A stretch of DNA of 64,000 nt from Lentilitoribacter sp039986595. Lineage in GTDB: Bacteria > Pseudomonadota > Alphaproteobacteria > Rhizobiales > Rhizobiaceae. Both the position numbers and the translations under genes were made by a program. Below the pieces are notes generated by a model. The model searched no databases. It worked only from the letters and a program-made list of their open reading frames with translations, and was not told where the DNA came from. Shown one piece after another: positions 17,013-25,942 of the stretch (positions are counted from its first letter, which is position 1; each line of letters opens with the position of its first letter). Location of the stretch: positions 228,918 to 292,917 of the forward strand of contig JBDWQJ010000009.1 in NCBI GenBank assembly GCA_039986595.1, given 5' to 3'.

Positions 17013-18134
17013 TCAACCTTTTTCGGTCTTATCTTGCGCATTATCTGATGCTTCATCGCCGTTTCCTGTATAAAGATCGCTGTCTAGATATCGCTCGATT
17101 GCAAAACGCACAAGAACAGCAATTGCAGCCGCTGCCGGTACAGCAATCAACATGCCCACAAATCCAAATATCGCAGCAAATGCAAGAAGTGCAAACATGA
17201 GCCATACAGGATGCAAGCCGATACGCGAACCAACTAGTTTTGGCTGCAAGATGTTTCCTTCAAGGAACTGGCCAGCGGCAAAAATAACAACCACCAGTGC
17301 TATCATTCCATATTCAGGCCAGAACTGAACAACCGCCACACCAACAGATAAAACGAGCCCAACAAGGGAACCCACATAAGGTATAAAACTAATGAGCCCG
17401 GCAAATATTCCGATGAGAAGCCCGAAATTAAGCCCGACAAGCGAGAGCCCGATGGCATAGAAAACACCAAGGATCACACATAGCGAGCCTTGACCACGAA
17501 CAAAACCTGCAATGGCATAATCGATTTTCTTCGTGAGATCTCGCACGGTTTCAACATGATCACGAGGGATCCAGCTATCGACTTTTGCCACCATGTCATC
17601 CCAATCAAGCAGCAAATAAAATGCCACAACAGGCGTGATGACAAACAAGGAGGCTATATCCACCAATGCTTTGCCTGAATTCCAGATCTGTTGAAAAAGC
17701 TTACTTAAAAAGCCTGCACCTTCTGCAAGTGCGCCGGAAAAACCATCTTTAATTGCAGCTATTTGAGCATTCATCCACTCTGGTAAAATTGTACTTTCAG
17801 CGGTTAAAAGCTCCTGCAATTGCGTCACATAATTTGGTAATCGTTCAATAAAATCAGAAGCTTGCGAAACAAGGACTGGAACAATAATCATCAATGCCAA
17901 AATGAAGATTAATATGAATACAAATAGAATAACGACCGTTGCCCAAAGCCGTGACAAACCCCAATTTTCAAGGCGGTCAGCCACCGGATCAAGAAAATAT
18001 GCCAGCGCCATAGCAACAACAAATGGCAATAAAATTGAGCTGAAGATGATTAAGAACAGCGCAAACAATGTGAGCGTTATGCCCCAAAAAATTGCCTGAC
18101 GACGGATAGTCTTCGCAGAAATATGCGTGCTCAT
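17013..18134 (-). CDS. AI-2E family transporter (PerM-like permease)
   Basis: This 373-residue polytopic membrane protein has about eight hydrophobic helices and the family pattern: paired helices at the N-terminus (residues 13-70), a soluble amphipathic segment, then SFIPYVGSLVGLVLS and EGNILQPKLVGSRIGLHPVWLMFALLAFAAIFGFVGMLIAVP near the C-terminus. Family members export small molecules or ions (autoinducer-2, Na+/H+); the substrate here is unknown. The short C-terminal tail is charged (DNAQDKTEKG). It lies 6 bases upstream of hdaA on the same strand, so the two probably share a transcript. Confidence 0.88.
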   Translation of the reverse strand: MSTHISAKTIRRQAIFWGITLTLFALFLIIFSSILLPFVVAMALAYFLDPVADRLENWGLSRLWATVVILFVFILIFILALMIIVPVLVSQASDFIERLPNYVTQLQELLTAESTILPEWMNAQIAAIKDGFSGALAEGAGFLSKLFQQIWNSGKALVDIASLFVITPVVAFYLLLDWDDMVAKVDSWIPRDHVETVRDLTKKIDYAIAGFVRGQGSLCVILGVFYAIGLSLVGLNFGLLIGIFAGLISFIPYVGSLVGLVLSVGVAVVQFWPEYGMIALVVVIFAAGQFLEGNILQPKLVGSRIGLHPVWLMFALLAFAAIFGFVGMLIAVPAAAAIAVLVRFAIERYLDSDLYTGNGDEASDNAQDKTEKG

Positions 18135-18292
18135 TTCAGGTCTCCAAAATAGTGCTATGTGGACGAATTGACAGAGATATAATGAAATCTATGCCAAGTT
18201 AAAAGGCATTATTTCGCGCTTATGTCAGATATCTAGGACTTGCAGCAGTAAGCAGCCAGTTTCGATCATCATTCATGAGGGAGTGTTTTTAA

Positions 18293-19654
18293 CTAGTGGC
18301 GGTTAAAACGCGATGCTTGCTCGATAAACTTATGATAATGCTCGTTGGTAAACACCTCGTAGCGATTTCGGCCATTTTCTTTTGCCAGATACAAGGCAAC
18401 ATCCGCATTTGTTAAAATTTGACTCACGCAGTTTTCGCCAACCTTTTCCTTCGGGCAGAATACATCAATGCCAATGCTCACGCCAACCATAAGCTCTTCA
18501 TCATTAAACTGAAGTGGCGCTTCAAAAGCTGCTAAGATCCGCTTGGCTATGTTTTCTGCAGATATTTTATTAATGCGATTATCTGAAACAATCACAAATT
18601 CATCCCCACCAACACGCGAAATGAAATCACTTGAGCGCGCATTCTCGCTAAATATTCGTGCAGATTGCTCGAGCACAAAGTCACCAGCTGCGTGCCCAAG
18701 TGTATCATTGACGAGTTTGAAATTATCGAGATCAATATGAAGCACGGCCATTGTGCCGCTATCTTTTGCATAGCGTTTTAAACGCTCATCAAGTTCCTGC
18801 TCAAGATAACGACGATTGGCAAGCCCGGTGAGTGCATCATGCAGTGCAGCGCGCTCCATTTGATCATATGACTGGTTAAGCTCATCATTTTTTGCAGCCA
18901 AAGCACTTCTTGCACTACGCAAAGATTTACGATGGCGTTCCAAGCGGCGAATTGCCCGCAGAACAGAATGCTGTGAAGGTAAGAATATGACGAAGAATTC
19001 AATGATTAAAAGAAGCGCAGCGCCCAATAATGATAAGCGTTGATTAAAGACTAAAGCATCGACATCGCTCTTTGCATCATTTTCGAGTTGCTTCACAGCC
19101 CGGTTTAATTTGCCTAGCAGGAATATTGGTGCCGAGGTTCGAATATAGTCATAAGCATCTTTACTCTTTTGGCTCCCGATGCGCCCTGTGAGGATAATAT
19201 AGACCTTAGCAACGAATTTTCTTGAATCAGCGTCGAGCCTGTTAGATGCCTTTGGATCAAAATACAGCTCTTTTAGATCGCTCGACATCTTCTCGTTGCT
19301 GGTTAATTCTTTATGAACGTCGAAAAAGGTATTTACGAATTTTGACAGTATAACATGATCTTCTGGTGTCGGATTTTCATAATATCGTTCTGCAAGAATA
19401 AAGATTTGCTGGCTTAACGTACGCTGCTGACCACCCATATTGATCATCTGGGCATGTTCTTTACCCGAACTGATAACGGATAATGAATTATTATGGCTAA
19501 TAACGAGTACAGCAAAAATCAGTGATAAACCAAGTAGATAACGCACCCAGAGTGTTTTGGGTGTTGCTCGTGTTCTCACACGTAGTCTAGCAATTTTCCA
19601 CTTTAAATTCTTCACAGAGCAGATAATCCAACTTGTAAATTTACTAACAAGCAT
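18293..19654 (-). CDS. Diguanylate cyclase with NarX/PilJ-like sensor domain
   Basis: The protein should make cyclic di-GMP. Two membrane helices (about residues 34-57 and 205-227) flank a periplasmic region that starts with MINMGGQQRTLSQQIF, the hallmark of the type IV pili/NarX-like helical sensor. A coiled coil (residues about 236-270) leads to a GGDEF domain with active-site GGDEF intact (SRVGGDEFVIVSD) and an inhibitory I-site RSSD five residues before it, so product feedback is expected. No EAL domain is present. The start is ATG 19654, with no strong RBS visible. It is divergent from purM. The signal sensed is unknown. Confidence 0.9.
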   Translation of the reverse strand: MLVSKFTSWIICSVKNLKWKIARLRVRTRATPKTLWVRYLLGLSLIFAVLVISHNNSLSVISSGKEHAQMINMGGQQRTLSQQIFILAERYYENPTPEDHVILSKFVNTFFDVHKELTSNEKMSSDLKELYFDPKASNRLDADSRKFVAKVYIILTGRIGSQKSKDAYDYIRTSAPIFLLGKLNRAVKQLENDAKSDVDALVFNQRLSLLGAALLLIIEFFVIFLPSQHSVLRAIRRLERHRKSLRSARSALAAKNDELNQSYDQMERAALHDALTGLANRRYLEQELDERLKRYAKDSGTMAVLHIDLDNFKLVNDTLGHAAGDFVLEQSARIFSENARSSDFISRVGGDEFVIVSDNRINKISAENIAKRILAAFEAPLQFNDEELMVGVSIGIDVFCPKEKVGENCVSQILTNADVALYLAKENGRNRYEVFTNEHYHKFIEQASRFNRH

Positions 19655-19839
19655 AATGGATATTTATTATTAAATTTCGATGAAACATGATCAGGAAATG
19701 TCATGACGAATATTATGGGTTTTGCAGGCCAACAAAAGAGTTCTGAATTATCGAGCAAATGCCTTGCACCTTGTGCCCTGACATGCGATCTGACCCTTAG
19801 AGCTTGAACATATCATCGATAAACTTGGAGATATATGAC

Positions 19840-20916
19840 GTGACAGACGGCAAAAATGGCCTTACTTATTCAGATGCGGGCGTGGATATTGACGCTGGCA
19901 ATGACCTGGTCAACCAAATTAAACCGTTAGTGAAATCAACGCGCAGGTCCGGTGCAGATAGCGAAATCGGTGGATTTGGCGGCATATTTGATCTCAAGGC
20001 AGCAGGATTTAAAGACCCTTTATTAATCGCTGCAAATGATGGTGTTGGCACGAAATTACGCGTTGCCATTGAAGCAGGTGTTCATGATACGGTAGGCATT
20101 GATCTTGTTGCGATGTGTGTCAATGATCTGGTTGTACAAGGTGCTGAACCATTGTTCTTCCTTGACTATTTTGCAACTGGCAAACTTGATACCGCGCAAG
20201 GGGTGGATATTGTTCGCGGTATCGCAGATGGGTGTAAGCTTTCGGGCTGTGCATTAATCGGCGGGGAAACCGCTGAAATGCCGGGCATGTACCACGGTGA
20301 TGATTACGATTTGGCTGGCTTTGCAGTTGGCGCGTGTGAGCGGGATAAATTACTCCCAAGTGAACAACTCACCGAGGGTGATGTACTCCTTGGACTTGCC
20401 TCTTCTGGTGTGCATTCCAACGGTTTCTCACTAGTGCGCAAAATCGTTGAAATAAGTGGCTTATCCTATCAAGATCCTGCCCCATTTAAGAGCGCTTCAA
20501 GCGGCGAAACATTGGGGCAAAACTTGCTGGAACCAACTCGCATTTATGTCAAATCATTGTTGCATGCGATCCGTAAAACAGATGCGGTTAAAGCGATGGC
20601 TCATATCACAGGTGGTGGTTTCCCTGAAAACATCCCCCGTGTGTTACCAGATAATCTTTCAGCTGAAATTGATCTCACGTCGGTTCAAGTACCGGAAGTT
20701 TTCTCTTGGCTTGCAAAAACAGGTGGTGTTGAGCCAAACGAAATGCTGCGCACATTTAACTGCGGTGTCGGCATGCTTGTTGCCACCGATACTGAGAACG
20801 CAGATGCTGTGACACAAGCACTAACCGAAGCAGGTGAAACAGTTATCAAAATGGGCCGTGTTATTGCACGAAATGACGATGAAGGCGTTGTTTATAAAGG
20901 ACAATTGTCAATATGA
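19840..20916 (+). CDS. purM: Phosphoribosylformylglycinamidine cyclo-ligase
   Basis: PurM closes the imidazole ring in purine synthesis (FGAM + ATP to AIR). I choose GTG at 19840 because it follows GGAG at 9 bases and begins just before the conserved KNGLTYSDAGVDIDAGN; the frame is open to a TTG at 19804, which would add 12 unlikely residues. Conserved blocks include GFGGIFDL, AANDGVGTKLRVA, CVNDLVVQGAEPLFFLDYFATG and GGETAEMPGMY. It overlaps purN by four bases (ATGA), so the two are cotranslated. The length of 358 is usual. Confidence 0.96.
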   Translation: MTDGKNGLTYSDAGVDIDAGNDLVNQIKPLVKSTRRSGADSEIGGFGGIFDLKAAGFKDPLLIAANDGVGTKLRVAIEAGVHDTVGIDLVAMCVNDLVVQGAEPLFFLDYFATGKLDTAQGVDIVRGIADGCKLSGCALIGGETAEMPGMYHGDDYDLAGFAVGACERDKLLPSEQLTEGDVLLGLASSGVHSNGFSLVRKIVEISGLSYQDPAPFKSASSGETLGQNLLEPTRIYVKSLLHAIRKTDAVKAMAHITGGGFPENIPRVLPDNLSAEIDLTSVQVPEVFSWLAKTGGVEPNEMLRTFNCGVGMLVATDTENADAVTQALTEAGETVIKMGRVIARNDDEGVVYKGQLSI

Positions 20917-21593
20917 GCATAATCGCACAACCGCGCAAAAAACGTATTGGTGTTCTCATTTCAGGCACGGGCTCAAACATGAAAGTTTTGGCCCAAGCTT
21001 GTCAAAAGGATGAGTATCCAGCGGAAGTTTGTTTGGTTGTTTCTGATAAGTGTGATGTAAAAGGTTTAGAAACCGCACGCGAAATGGGTATCAATGCGGT
21101 TGCATTTCCGCGCAAAGATTATACTTCTAAATCAGACCACGAAGCGGCCATTTTAGCGGCTCTTGATGAGGCTGATCTCGATTTCATATGTCTTGCGGGA
21201 TATATGCGTATTTTATCTAGTGAGTTTATCAAAAAGTGGTCCGGCAAGCTGATCAATATTCATCCTTCATTGCTGCCGTTATTTCCAGGTCTTCATACCC
21301 ATGACAGAGCCATTGCGGCAGGCTGCAAGGTGCATGGATGTACAGTGCATTTCGTGACCGAAGGGATGGATGAAGGCCCTATTATCGCGCAAGCCGTAGT
21401 CCCAATAATTCCAAATGACACAGCTGATAGTCTTGCCAGAAGAGTTTTAAGAACCGAGCATATTCTATATCAGCGCGCATTAAAGCAACTCGCCAGCGAA
21501 CAAGTGCGCATGACACAAGATGAAAAAACTGAGTTTTTGGATATTAACGCTTCAGATGATCAATCAAATGAAAACGATTATCTGATTTCATAA
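20913..21593 (+). CDS. purN: Phosphoribosylglycinamide formyltransferase
   Basis: PurN transfers a formyl group from 10-formyl-THF to GAR. The phosphate loop ISGTGSNMK, the catalytic block INIHPSLLPLFPGLHTHDRA (Asn, His) and VTEGMDEGPIIAQ (catalytic Asp) are all present. The C-terminal ~25 residues after the core (MTQDEKTEFLDINASDDQS) form an acidic extension beyond the enterobacterial length. The start overlaps the purM stop by four bases. No terminator is evident after the gene. Confidence 0.96.
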   Translation: MSIIAQPRKKRIGVLISGTGSNMKVLAQACQKDEYPAEVCLVVSDKCDVKGLETAREMGINAVAFPRKDYTSKSDHEAAILAALDEADLDFICLAGYMRILSSEFIKKWSGKLINIHPSLLPLFPGLHTHDRAIAAGCKVHGCTVHFVTEGMDEGPIIAQAVVPIIPNDTADSLARRVLRTEHILYQRALKQLASEQVRMTQDEKTEFLDINASDDQSNENDYLIS

Positions 21594-21634
21594 ACGCACC
21601 CTCGCCCGAGCGAAGATGCGCATGATTTTTTGGC

Positions 21635-22081
21635 TTAAGCTGCCAATTTCAAATGGGGTTGGCCATCAGATGTTTTATCATCACTGATACCATTTTCGTT
21701 CACAACAATGTTGATACGTGATCGAAAATTGCTCATCCCCTCAAATTTGACAACGTCCACAGGAACATCAAATTTGATCGTTACGCCAAAGCGCTGCTTA
21801 TTGGGAACTTTGCGTAAACCAATGACTTCACCTTCAAAAGGTTGTCCAAGATAAGTTCCGCGAACTGCCTCACCCAATGCATAGGCGAATGCTTTGTTAT
21901 TCCCTGCAATTGCGGACAGTGTGTTCCAATCTCTATAACCCAGCTGTTTTGCCAAGATTTCCAAAGATTTACTGTGGGACATCACATGACCATCCTGAGC
22001 CATTGATTGCCGCAGTGATTTTGCTTGAGTTTTTAACTCGTCGATAGATAAATGCTGAATATGCATCATAACGTCTTTCAT
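21635..22081 (-). CDS. Glyoxalase_8-type superfamily protein
   Basis: The 148-residue protein has an N-terminal helix-rich segment, LKTQAKSLRQSMAQDG...SLEILAKQLGYRDWNTLSA (about residues 14-60), the signature of the family annotated as 'glyoxalase superfamily protein' (PF20066-like), followed by a beta-rich half (YLGQPFEGEVIGLRKV, IKFDVPVDVVKFE) that resembles a small barrel. No canonical glyoxalase metal ligands are obvious. Function is unknown. It is convergent with purN and preceded by the 388-base gene-free region. Confidence 0.7.
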   Translation of the reverse strand: MKDVMMHIQHLSIDELKTQAKSLRQSMAQDGHVMSHSKSLEILAKQLGYRDWNTLSAIAGNNKAFAYALGEAVRGTYLGQPFEGEVIGLRKVPNKQRFGVTIKFDVPVDVVKFEGMSNFRSRINIVVNENGISDDKTSDGQPHLKLAA

Positions 22082-22469
22082 AATATAGAGCGGACTTTAA
22101 GTAGTTGGGGTTCGCATTGCCAACAGACCCCGCGTTTTAAAAACGAAAGTCGGTTGTCATAAACTACTGAACTTCACCATGGATAAACCAGCGAACGGCA
22201 GGTGTCAGCGACCTTGAAGGTTAGATAGGTATAGGTTCAAACAATGTCAAGGCCATCATTTGCCTCTGAAAAGATACAACCAATTTGTTGTATTTCCGTA
22301 ATACTAGAGAATACACAATTGTATTTTCAATTGCCGCCTCACTACAGTAATCCCGAACATTTTTTAACATCTTATTCACCATATTTTTTTACATTTAGGC
22401 AAGTATTCGCATGTTCAGACAACTGATAATTGCACCCGATCAACAGTTAACGACGATTGAGTAAACTAG
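22082..22469. other. 388-base gene-free region before the chemoreceptor
   Basis: I see no credible gene here. It holds a short perfect dyad, ATACAAC (22274-22280) with GTTGTAT (22287-22293), and about 20 bases further a related one, AATACACAATTGTATT. Both could be operators or a hairpin, but neither matches a site I recognise. The region presumably contains the promoters of the flanking divergent genes. Confidence 0.5.
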
Positions 22470-23966
22470 ATGCACGCGCTGAAAGAAGATTTTATAGAAG
22501 ACCCAACGTCATTTGACGATATGTCTGATCACCACCATGATGAGCCCAACCAAGCTGAACAATTGGAAACTTTATCATCAGCGTTTGCCCATATTTCCAA
22601 GCGTATCACTACATTGGCCGTCAATATTGCCGATACATCAGGTACAGTGGGCGATGTAACAGGCAAGTTAACAGATCAAGTTGCCTCTCTTACGCAACTG
22701 CTGGATTCTGTTGAAGCGCTAGAAGGTCGCAACCAGACCATCAGTACTGTTGCAAATGAAACGATAGAGCGCGCAAGCCATGTGCATGAAGGATTAGCGA
22801 CCGCGACAAACGCAATTGAGCATATTTTCACGGTTGCTTCAGACGACATTAAACGGATGTCAGCATCAACAACTGAAACAATTGAAGCTTTTGGTGATAT
22901 TAAGTCTGAGCTTACTCAAGTTCATAATTATTCTGAATCAATTCAAAAAATATCGACCCAGACACGGATGTTGGCAATTAATGCCGGTGTCATGGCCGCC
23001 CATGCAGGTAGTGCCGGTAAAGGTTTTGGTGTTGTAGCGGAATCTGTTAGCGAATTATCTGATGAAACAGCGGCTGTATCAGCCAATATCATCAAACGTT
23101 TGGGTCATCTTGAAAAAACCATTGGTCGCCTGCTCGATCACAGTCAAAAAAGTTATGACGTTGCTACAGAAGCGCTAGGTCGCGCTGAAAGCACCAATGA
23201 AGAGTTTCGCAAGTTTCGCGAATTCGGCGAAGAAGTTGATAACTTGGTCACATCGGTTTCCAATATGGCGGATCCGCTTGCGGCAAATAATGAAGCGTGT
23301 GTGCGTGTTCTTAATGATTTGCGCATCATCGACAAATCGTCGAACGAAAACTTTAACCAGTTGAAAGCCACATCTGGGAAATTTGATGATTTGGTATCAT
23401 TCACCGAAGATATGGTACTTCTGCTTGAAGAAAGTGGTGTTGAAACAGAAGACACGCCAATTATTCGCGATTGTATCGAAAACGCAAACGTAGTTGCGAA
23501 AATCTTTGAAGATGCCGTTGCCTCTGGTCGCCTATCCATGGACGATCTGTTTGATGAACAATATATCAAGATTCAAGGTTCCAATCCTGAGCAAGTGATG
23601 ACGCGATTTACAGCCTTCACGGATGCAAACTTGGTTCAGCTGCAAGAAGCATTTAAGAACACACATGAGCGCGTTGCATTTTGTGCTGCTGTTGATCGCA
23701 ACGGATATTTACCAACCCACAACTTAATTTACTCTCAGCCGCAGGGTGATGATCCAACGTGGAATGCTGGCAATTGTCGCAATCGCCGGATCTTTAACGA
23801 CAGAACAGGTTTGGCAGCTGGACAAAATACCAATCCATTCGTGATGCAAACATATCGTCGCGATATGGGTGGTGGTAATTTTGTTATGATGAAAGACTTG
23901 TCTGCACCGATCTTCGTCAATGGCCGTCACTGGGGTGGCTTGAGAGCTGGTGTCAGCGTCGGTTGA
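22470..23966 (+). CDS. Soluble methyl-accepting chemotaxis-type receptor with C-terminal sensor domain
   Basis: The 498-residue protein lacks membrane helices, so it should be cytoplasmic. Residues about 30-280 form a long coiled-coil signalling domain; the hairpin-like segment IQKISTQTRMLAINAGVMAAHAGSAGKGFGVVAESVSEL is the kinase-contacting MCP core. The C-terminal part (about 360-498) has a domain common in alphaproteobacterial receptors: YLPTHN...NCRNRRIFNDRTGLAAGQNT, then QTYRRDMGGGNFVMMKDLSAPI and HWGGLRAG, which looks like a PAS/Cache-type ligand fold. The ligand is unknown. A terminator-like palindrome follows at 24008. The start ATG 22470 has no strong RBS. Confidence 0.87.
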   Translation: MHALKEDFIEDPTSFDDMSDHHHDEPNQAEQLETLSSAFAHISKRITTLAVNIADTSGTVGDVTGKLTDQVASLTQLLDSVEALEGRNQTISTVANETIERASHVHEGLATATNAIEHIFTVASDDIKRMSASTTETIEAFGDIKSELTQVHNYSESIQKISTQTRMLAINAGVMAAHAGSAGKGFGVVAESVSELSDETAAVSANIIKRLGHLEKTIGRLLDHSQKSYDVATEALGRAESTNEEFRKFREFGEEVDNLVTSVSNMADPLAANNEACVRVLNDLRIIDKSSNENFNQLKATSGKFDDLVSFTEDMVLLLEESGVETEDTPIIRDCIENANVVAKIFEDAVASGRLSMDDLFDEQYIKIQGSNPEQVMTRFTAFTDANLVQLQEAFKNTHERVAFCAAVDRNGYLPTHNLIYSQPQGDDPTWNAGNCRNRRIFNDRTGLAAGQNTNPFVMQTYRRDMGGGNFVMMKDLSAPIFVNGRHWGGLRAGVSVG

Positions 23967-24007
23967 TACTTACAATGGCATCTTACAAAGGCATGTAAAA
24001 TGACGTT

Positions 24008-24040
24008 ATCCCTTTGCGGAATTCCGCAGAGGGATTTTTT
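24008..24040 (+). terminator. Terminator-like hairpin containing the 14-bp palindrome, copy 1
   Basis: ATCCCT-T-TGCGGAA pairs with TTCCGCA-G-AGGGAT through a continuous 14-bp stem (one U-G pair), followed by five or six T. It can terminate the chemoreceptor transcript. Its core TGCGGAATTCCGCA (24015-24028) recurs exactly at 27306-27319, so it may also be a protein-binding site, about 105 bases before the sensor kinase start. Confidence 0.8.
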
Positions 24041-24133
24041 ATATCTGCGCAACTCAGCAGGTCCAGACTTTACAAGCCCTGCGGTTCTATGTTGATTATC
24101 AATCGGTGAACCAAAGCTTGGACATAAAAGACA

Positions 24134-25942
24134 TTGAACATTCAAAAACCAAGGACTGACACATCAAGGCATAATCAACCGCAACCAGATAAGGATGCGA
24201 GCGATTTGGCGCGCCCGCAACGAAAGCGCGTCACAGTCATTTTGATTGTTGTAACAATTGCGATGATCGTCTCTTTGTTTTTTGCTGCAACCTCTTATTT
24301 TCGTTCTGAAGAAACAACGGAAGCTGCGAACCGATTATCGCTTTATACCAGGTCGTTAAACGATACGCTTGAACGGTTTCAATACCTGCCATACGTACTA
24401 TCGAAAGATCCTTTGGTCGTCTCGAGTGTTTCTACCGGCCGAGATGGCGTAATCCCTTTTGAACTTAACAATCGTCTTGCAGAATTTGCCAATGTTTCAA
24501 ACCTTGAAGCCATTTATTTGATGAATTTACGCGGTAGTGTGATTGCGTCGTCAAACTACAACTTGCCTCAGAGTTTTATGGGACAAAATTATGCCTTCCG
24601 CCCCTATTTTCAAAACGCATTGAGTGGCAACCGTGGTGAATTTTTCGGTGTTGGCGCAACCACTGGACGACCTGGTTATTTTGTATCCGAGCCGGTGTTT
24701 GAAAACAGTAAAATCATTGGTGTCATTGCAATTAAAATTGATATGAGTGAATTGCAATCGCTGTGGGAAAAAGGTGGCGAAAACGTCTTTGTCTCCAATG
24801 GTGACGGTATTGTTGTGTTGTCATCAAACCCTTCCTGGCTTTACAGAACTTTGCAAGCGTTATCAGGCGATGAAATTGCAGCGATTGCAATCAACCGCCA
24901 GTTTATTGGAAAAGAACTTATTAGCCTAGACTGGGCAAACCAAGGCGATGATGTTGCCAAACTTGATGGTGGGAATTTTGTGTATGCAAAAGAGCCGATC
25001 AATCGTTTGGATTGGACTGTGCACTATCTTTTAAGCGAAACCCGAGTTTATGAACGCACCTTGCTCACGACGGTTATATTTGGCAGTGTATTGGCAGTAT
25101 TTTTGGTCTTTGCGACCTTCATGCGATCAGTGCGCATTCGCAGCGCATTATCTATCTCGCAATCTGATAGAGCTCAGCTGCTTAAAACAAATCACGAGTT
25201 GAAAACCGCGCAAGAGCAATTATCTCGCACAAGTAAATTGGCAGCGCTTGGACAATTATCAGCATCTGTGACACACGAACTTGGACAGCCAATTTCGGCC
25301 TTACGTAATCACCTCACCGCTGCGGAAATCAGCGGCGAGCTAAAACCCGGGCACACGCTTGAAAAGTTTACTCGCGTGATTGACAGAATGGATAATATTA
25401 CCAAACAACTTCGTTTTTTCACACGTCCTATTTCTACCGTTGGACATGAAGATAAACAGCAGAATATTGACATTCAAGAAGTGATAAAAGGCGCGCTTGA
25501 TCTCGTTGAACACACGCTGCAATCAGCTGGTGTTAAAGCGGTATTTAATTCACAAAGCAGGCTGATCTATACTCTAGGCAATCGATTGCGACTGGAACAG
25601 GTTATTGTAAACCTTTTGACAAACAGCATTACAGCGATGGAAGATTGCGCGGGGAAAAAGCTTGAAATCTCTCTGCAAACACATGAAAAAATCGTCAACA
25701 TTATTGTGCGCGACAATGGTACGGGTTTTGGTGACCGGGACATTGCAAAACTGCAGGAACCTTTTCATACAACGCGAGCATCGGGCGATGGAATGGGTCT
25801 AGGTTTATCTATTGCAACGGAAATCATCCGAGAACATAAAGGCATGATCACCGCGCAAAACCTTGAGCATGGTGGCGCTGAATTCATCATTTCATTGCCA
25901 CTTTTTAAATTAAAGGACACTGACAAGGTCAATCATGAGTAA
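24134..25942 (+). CDS. DctB-like sensor histidine kinase
   Basis: The 602-residue protein has two membrane helices (about residues 33-56 and 312-334) around a periplasmic double-PAS/dCache-type domain of about 255 residues, as in C4-dicarboxylate sensor DctB. A coiled coil leads to HisKA with phospho-acceptor His in SVTHELGQPISALRNH, then an ATPase domain with NLLTNSITAM (N box), DNGTGFGD and GDGMGLGLSIA (G boxes). The start is TTG at 24134. It overlaps the response-regulator gene by 8 bases, so they are a cognate pair. The TAXI-TRAP transporter downstream suggests that the sensed ligand is an organic acid taken up by that system; the chemical identity is inference. Confidence 0.88.
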   Translation: MNIQKPRTDTSRHNQPQPDKDASDLARPQRKRVTVILIVVTIAMIVSLFFAATSYFRSEETTEAANRLSLYTRSLNDTLERFQYLPYVLSKDPLVVSSVSTGRDGVIPFELNNRLAEFANVSNLEAIYLMNLRGSVIASSNYNLPQSFMGQNYAFRPYFQNALSGNRGEFFGVGATTGRPGYFVSEPVFENSKIIGVIAIKIDMSELQSLWEKGGENVFVSNGDGIVVLSSNPSWLYRTLQALSGDEIAAIAINRQFIGKELISLDWANQGDDVAKLDGGNFVYAKEPINRLDWTVHYLLSETRVYERTLLTTVIFGSVLAVFLVFATFMRSVRIRSALSISQSDRAQLLKTNHELKTAQEQLSRTSKLAALGQLSASVTHELGQPISALRNHLTAAEISGELKPGHTLEKFTRVIDRMDNITKQLRFFTRPISTVGHEDKQQNIDIQEVIKGALDLVEHTLQSAGVKAVFNSQSRLIYTLGNRLRLEQVIVNLLTNSITAMEDCAGKKLEISLQTHEKIVNIIVRDNGTGFGDRDIAKLQEPFHTTRASGDGMGLGLSIATEIIREHKGMITAQNLEHGGAEFIISLPLFKLKDTDKVNHE

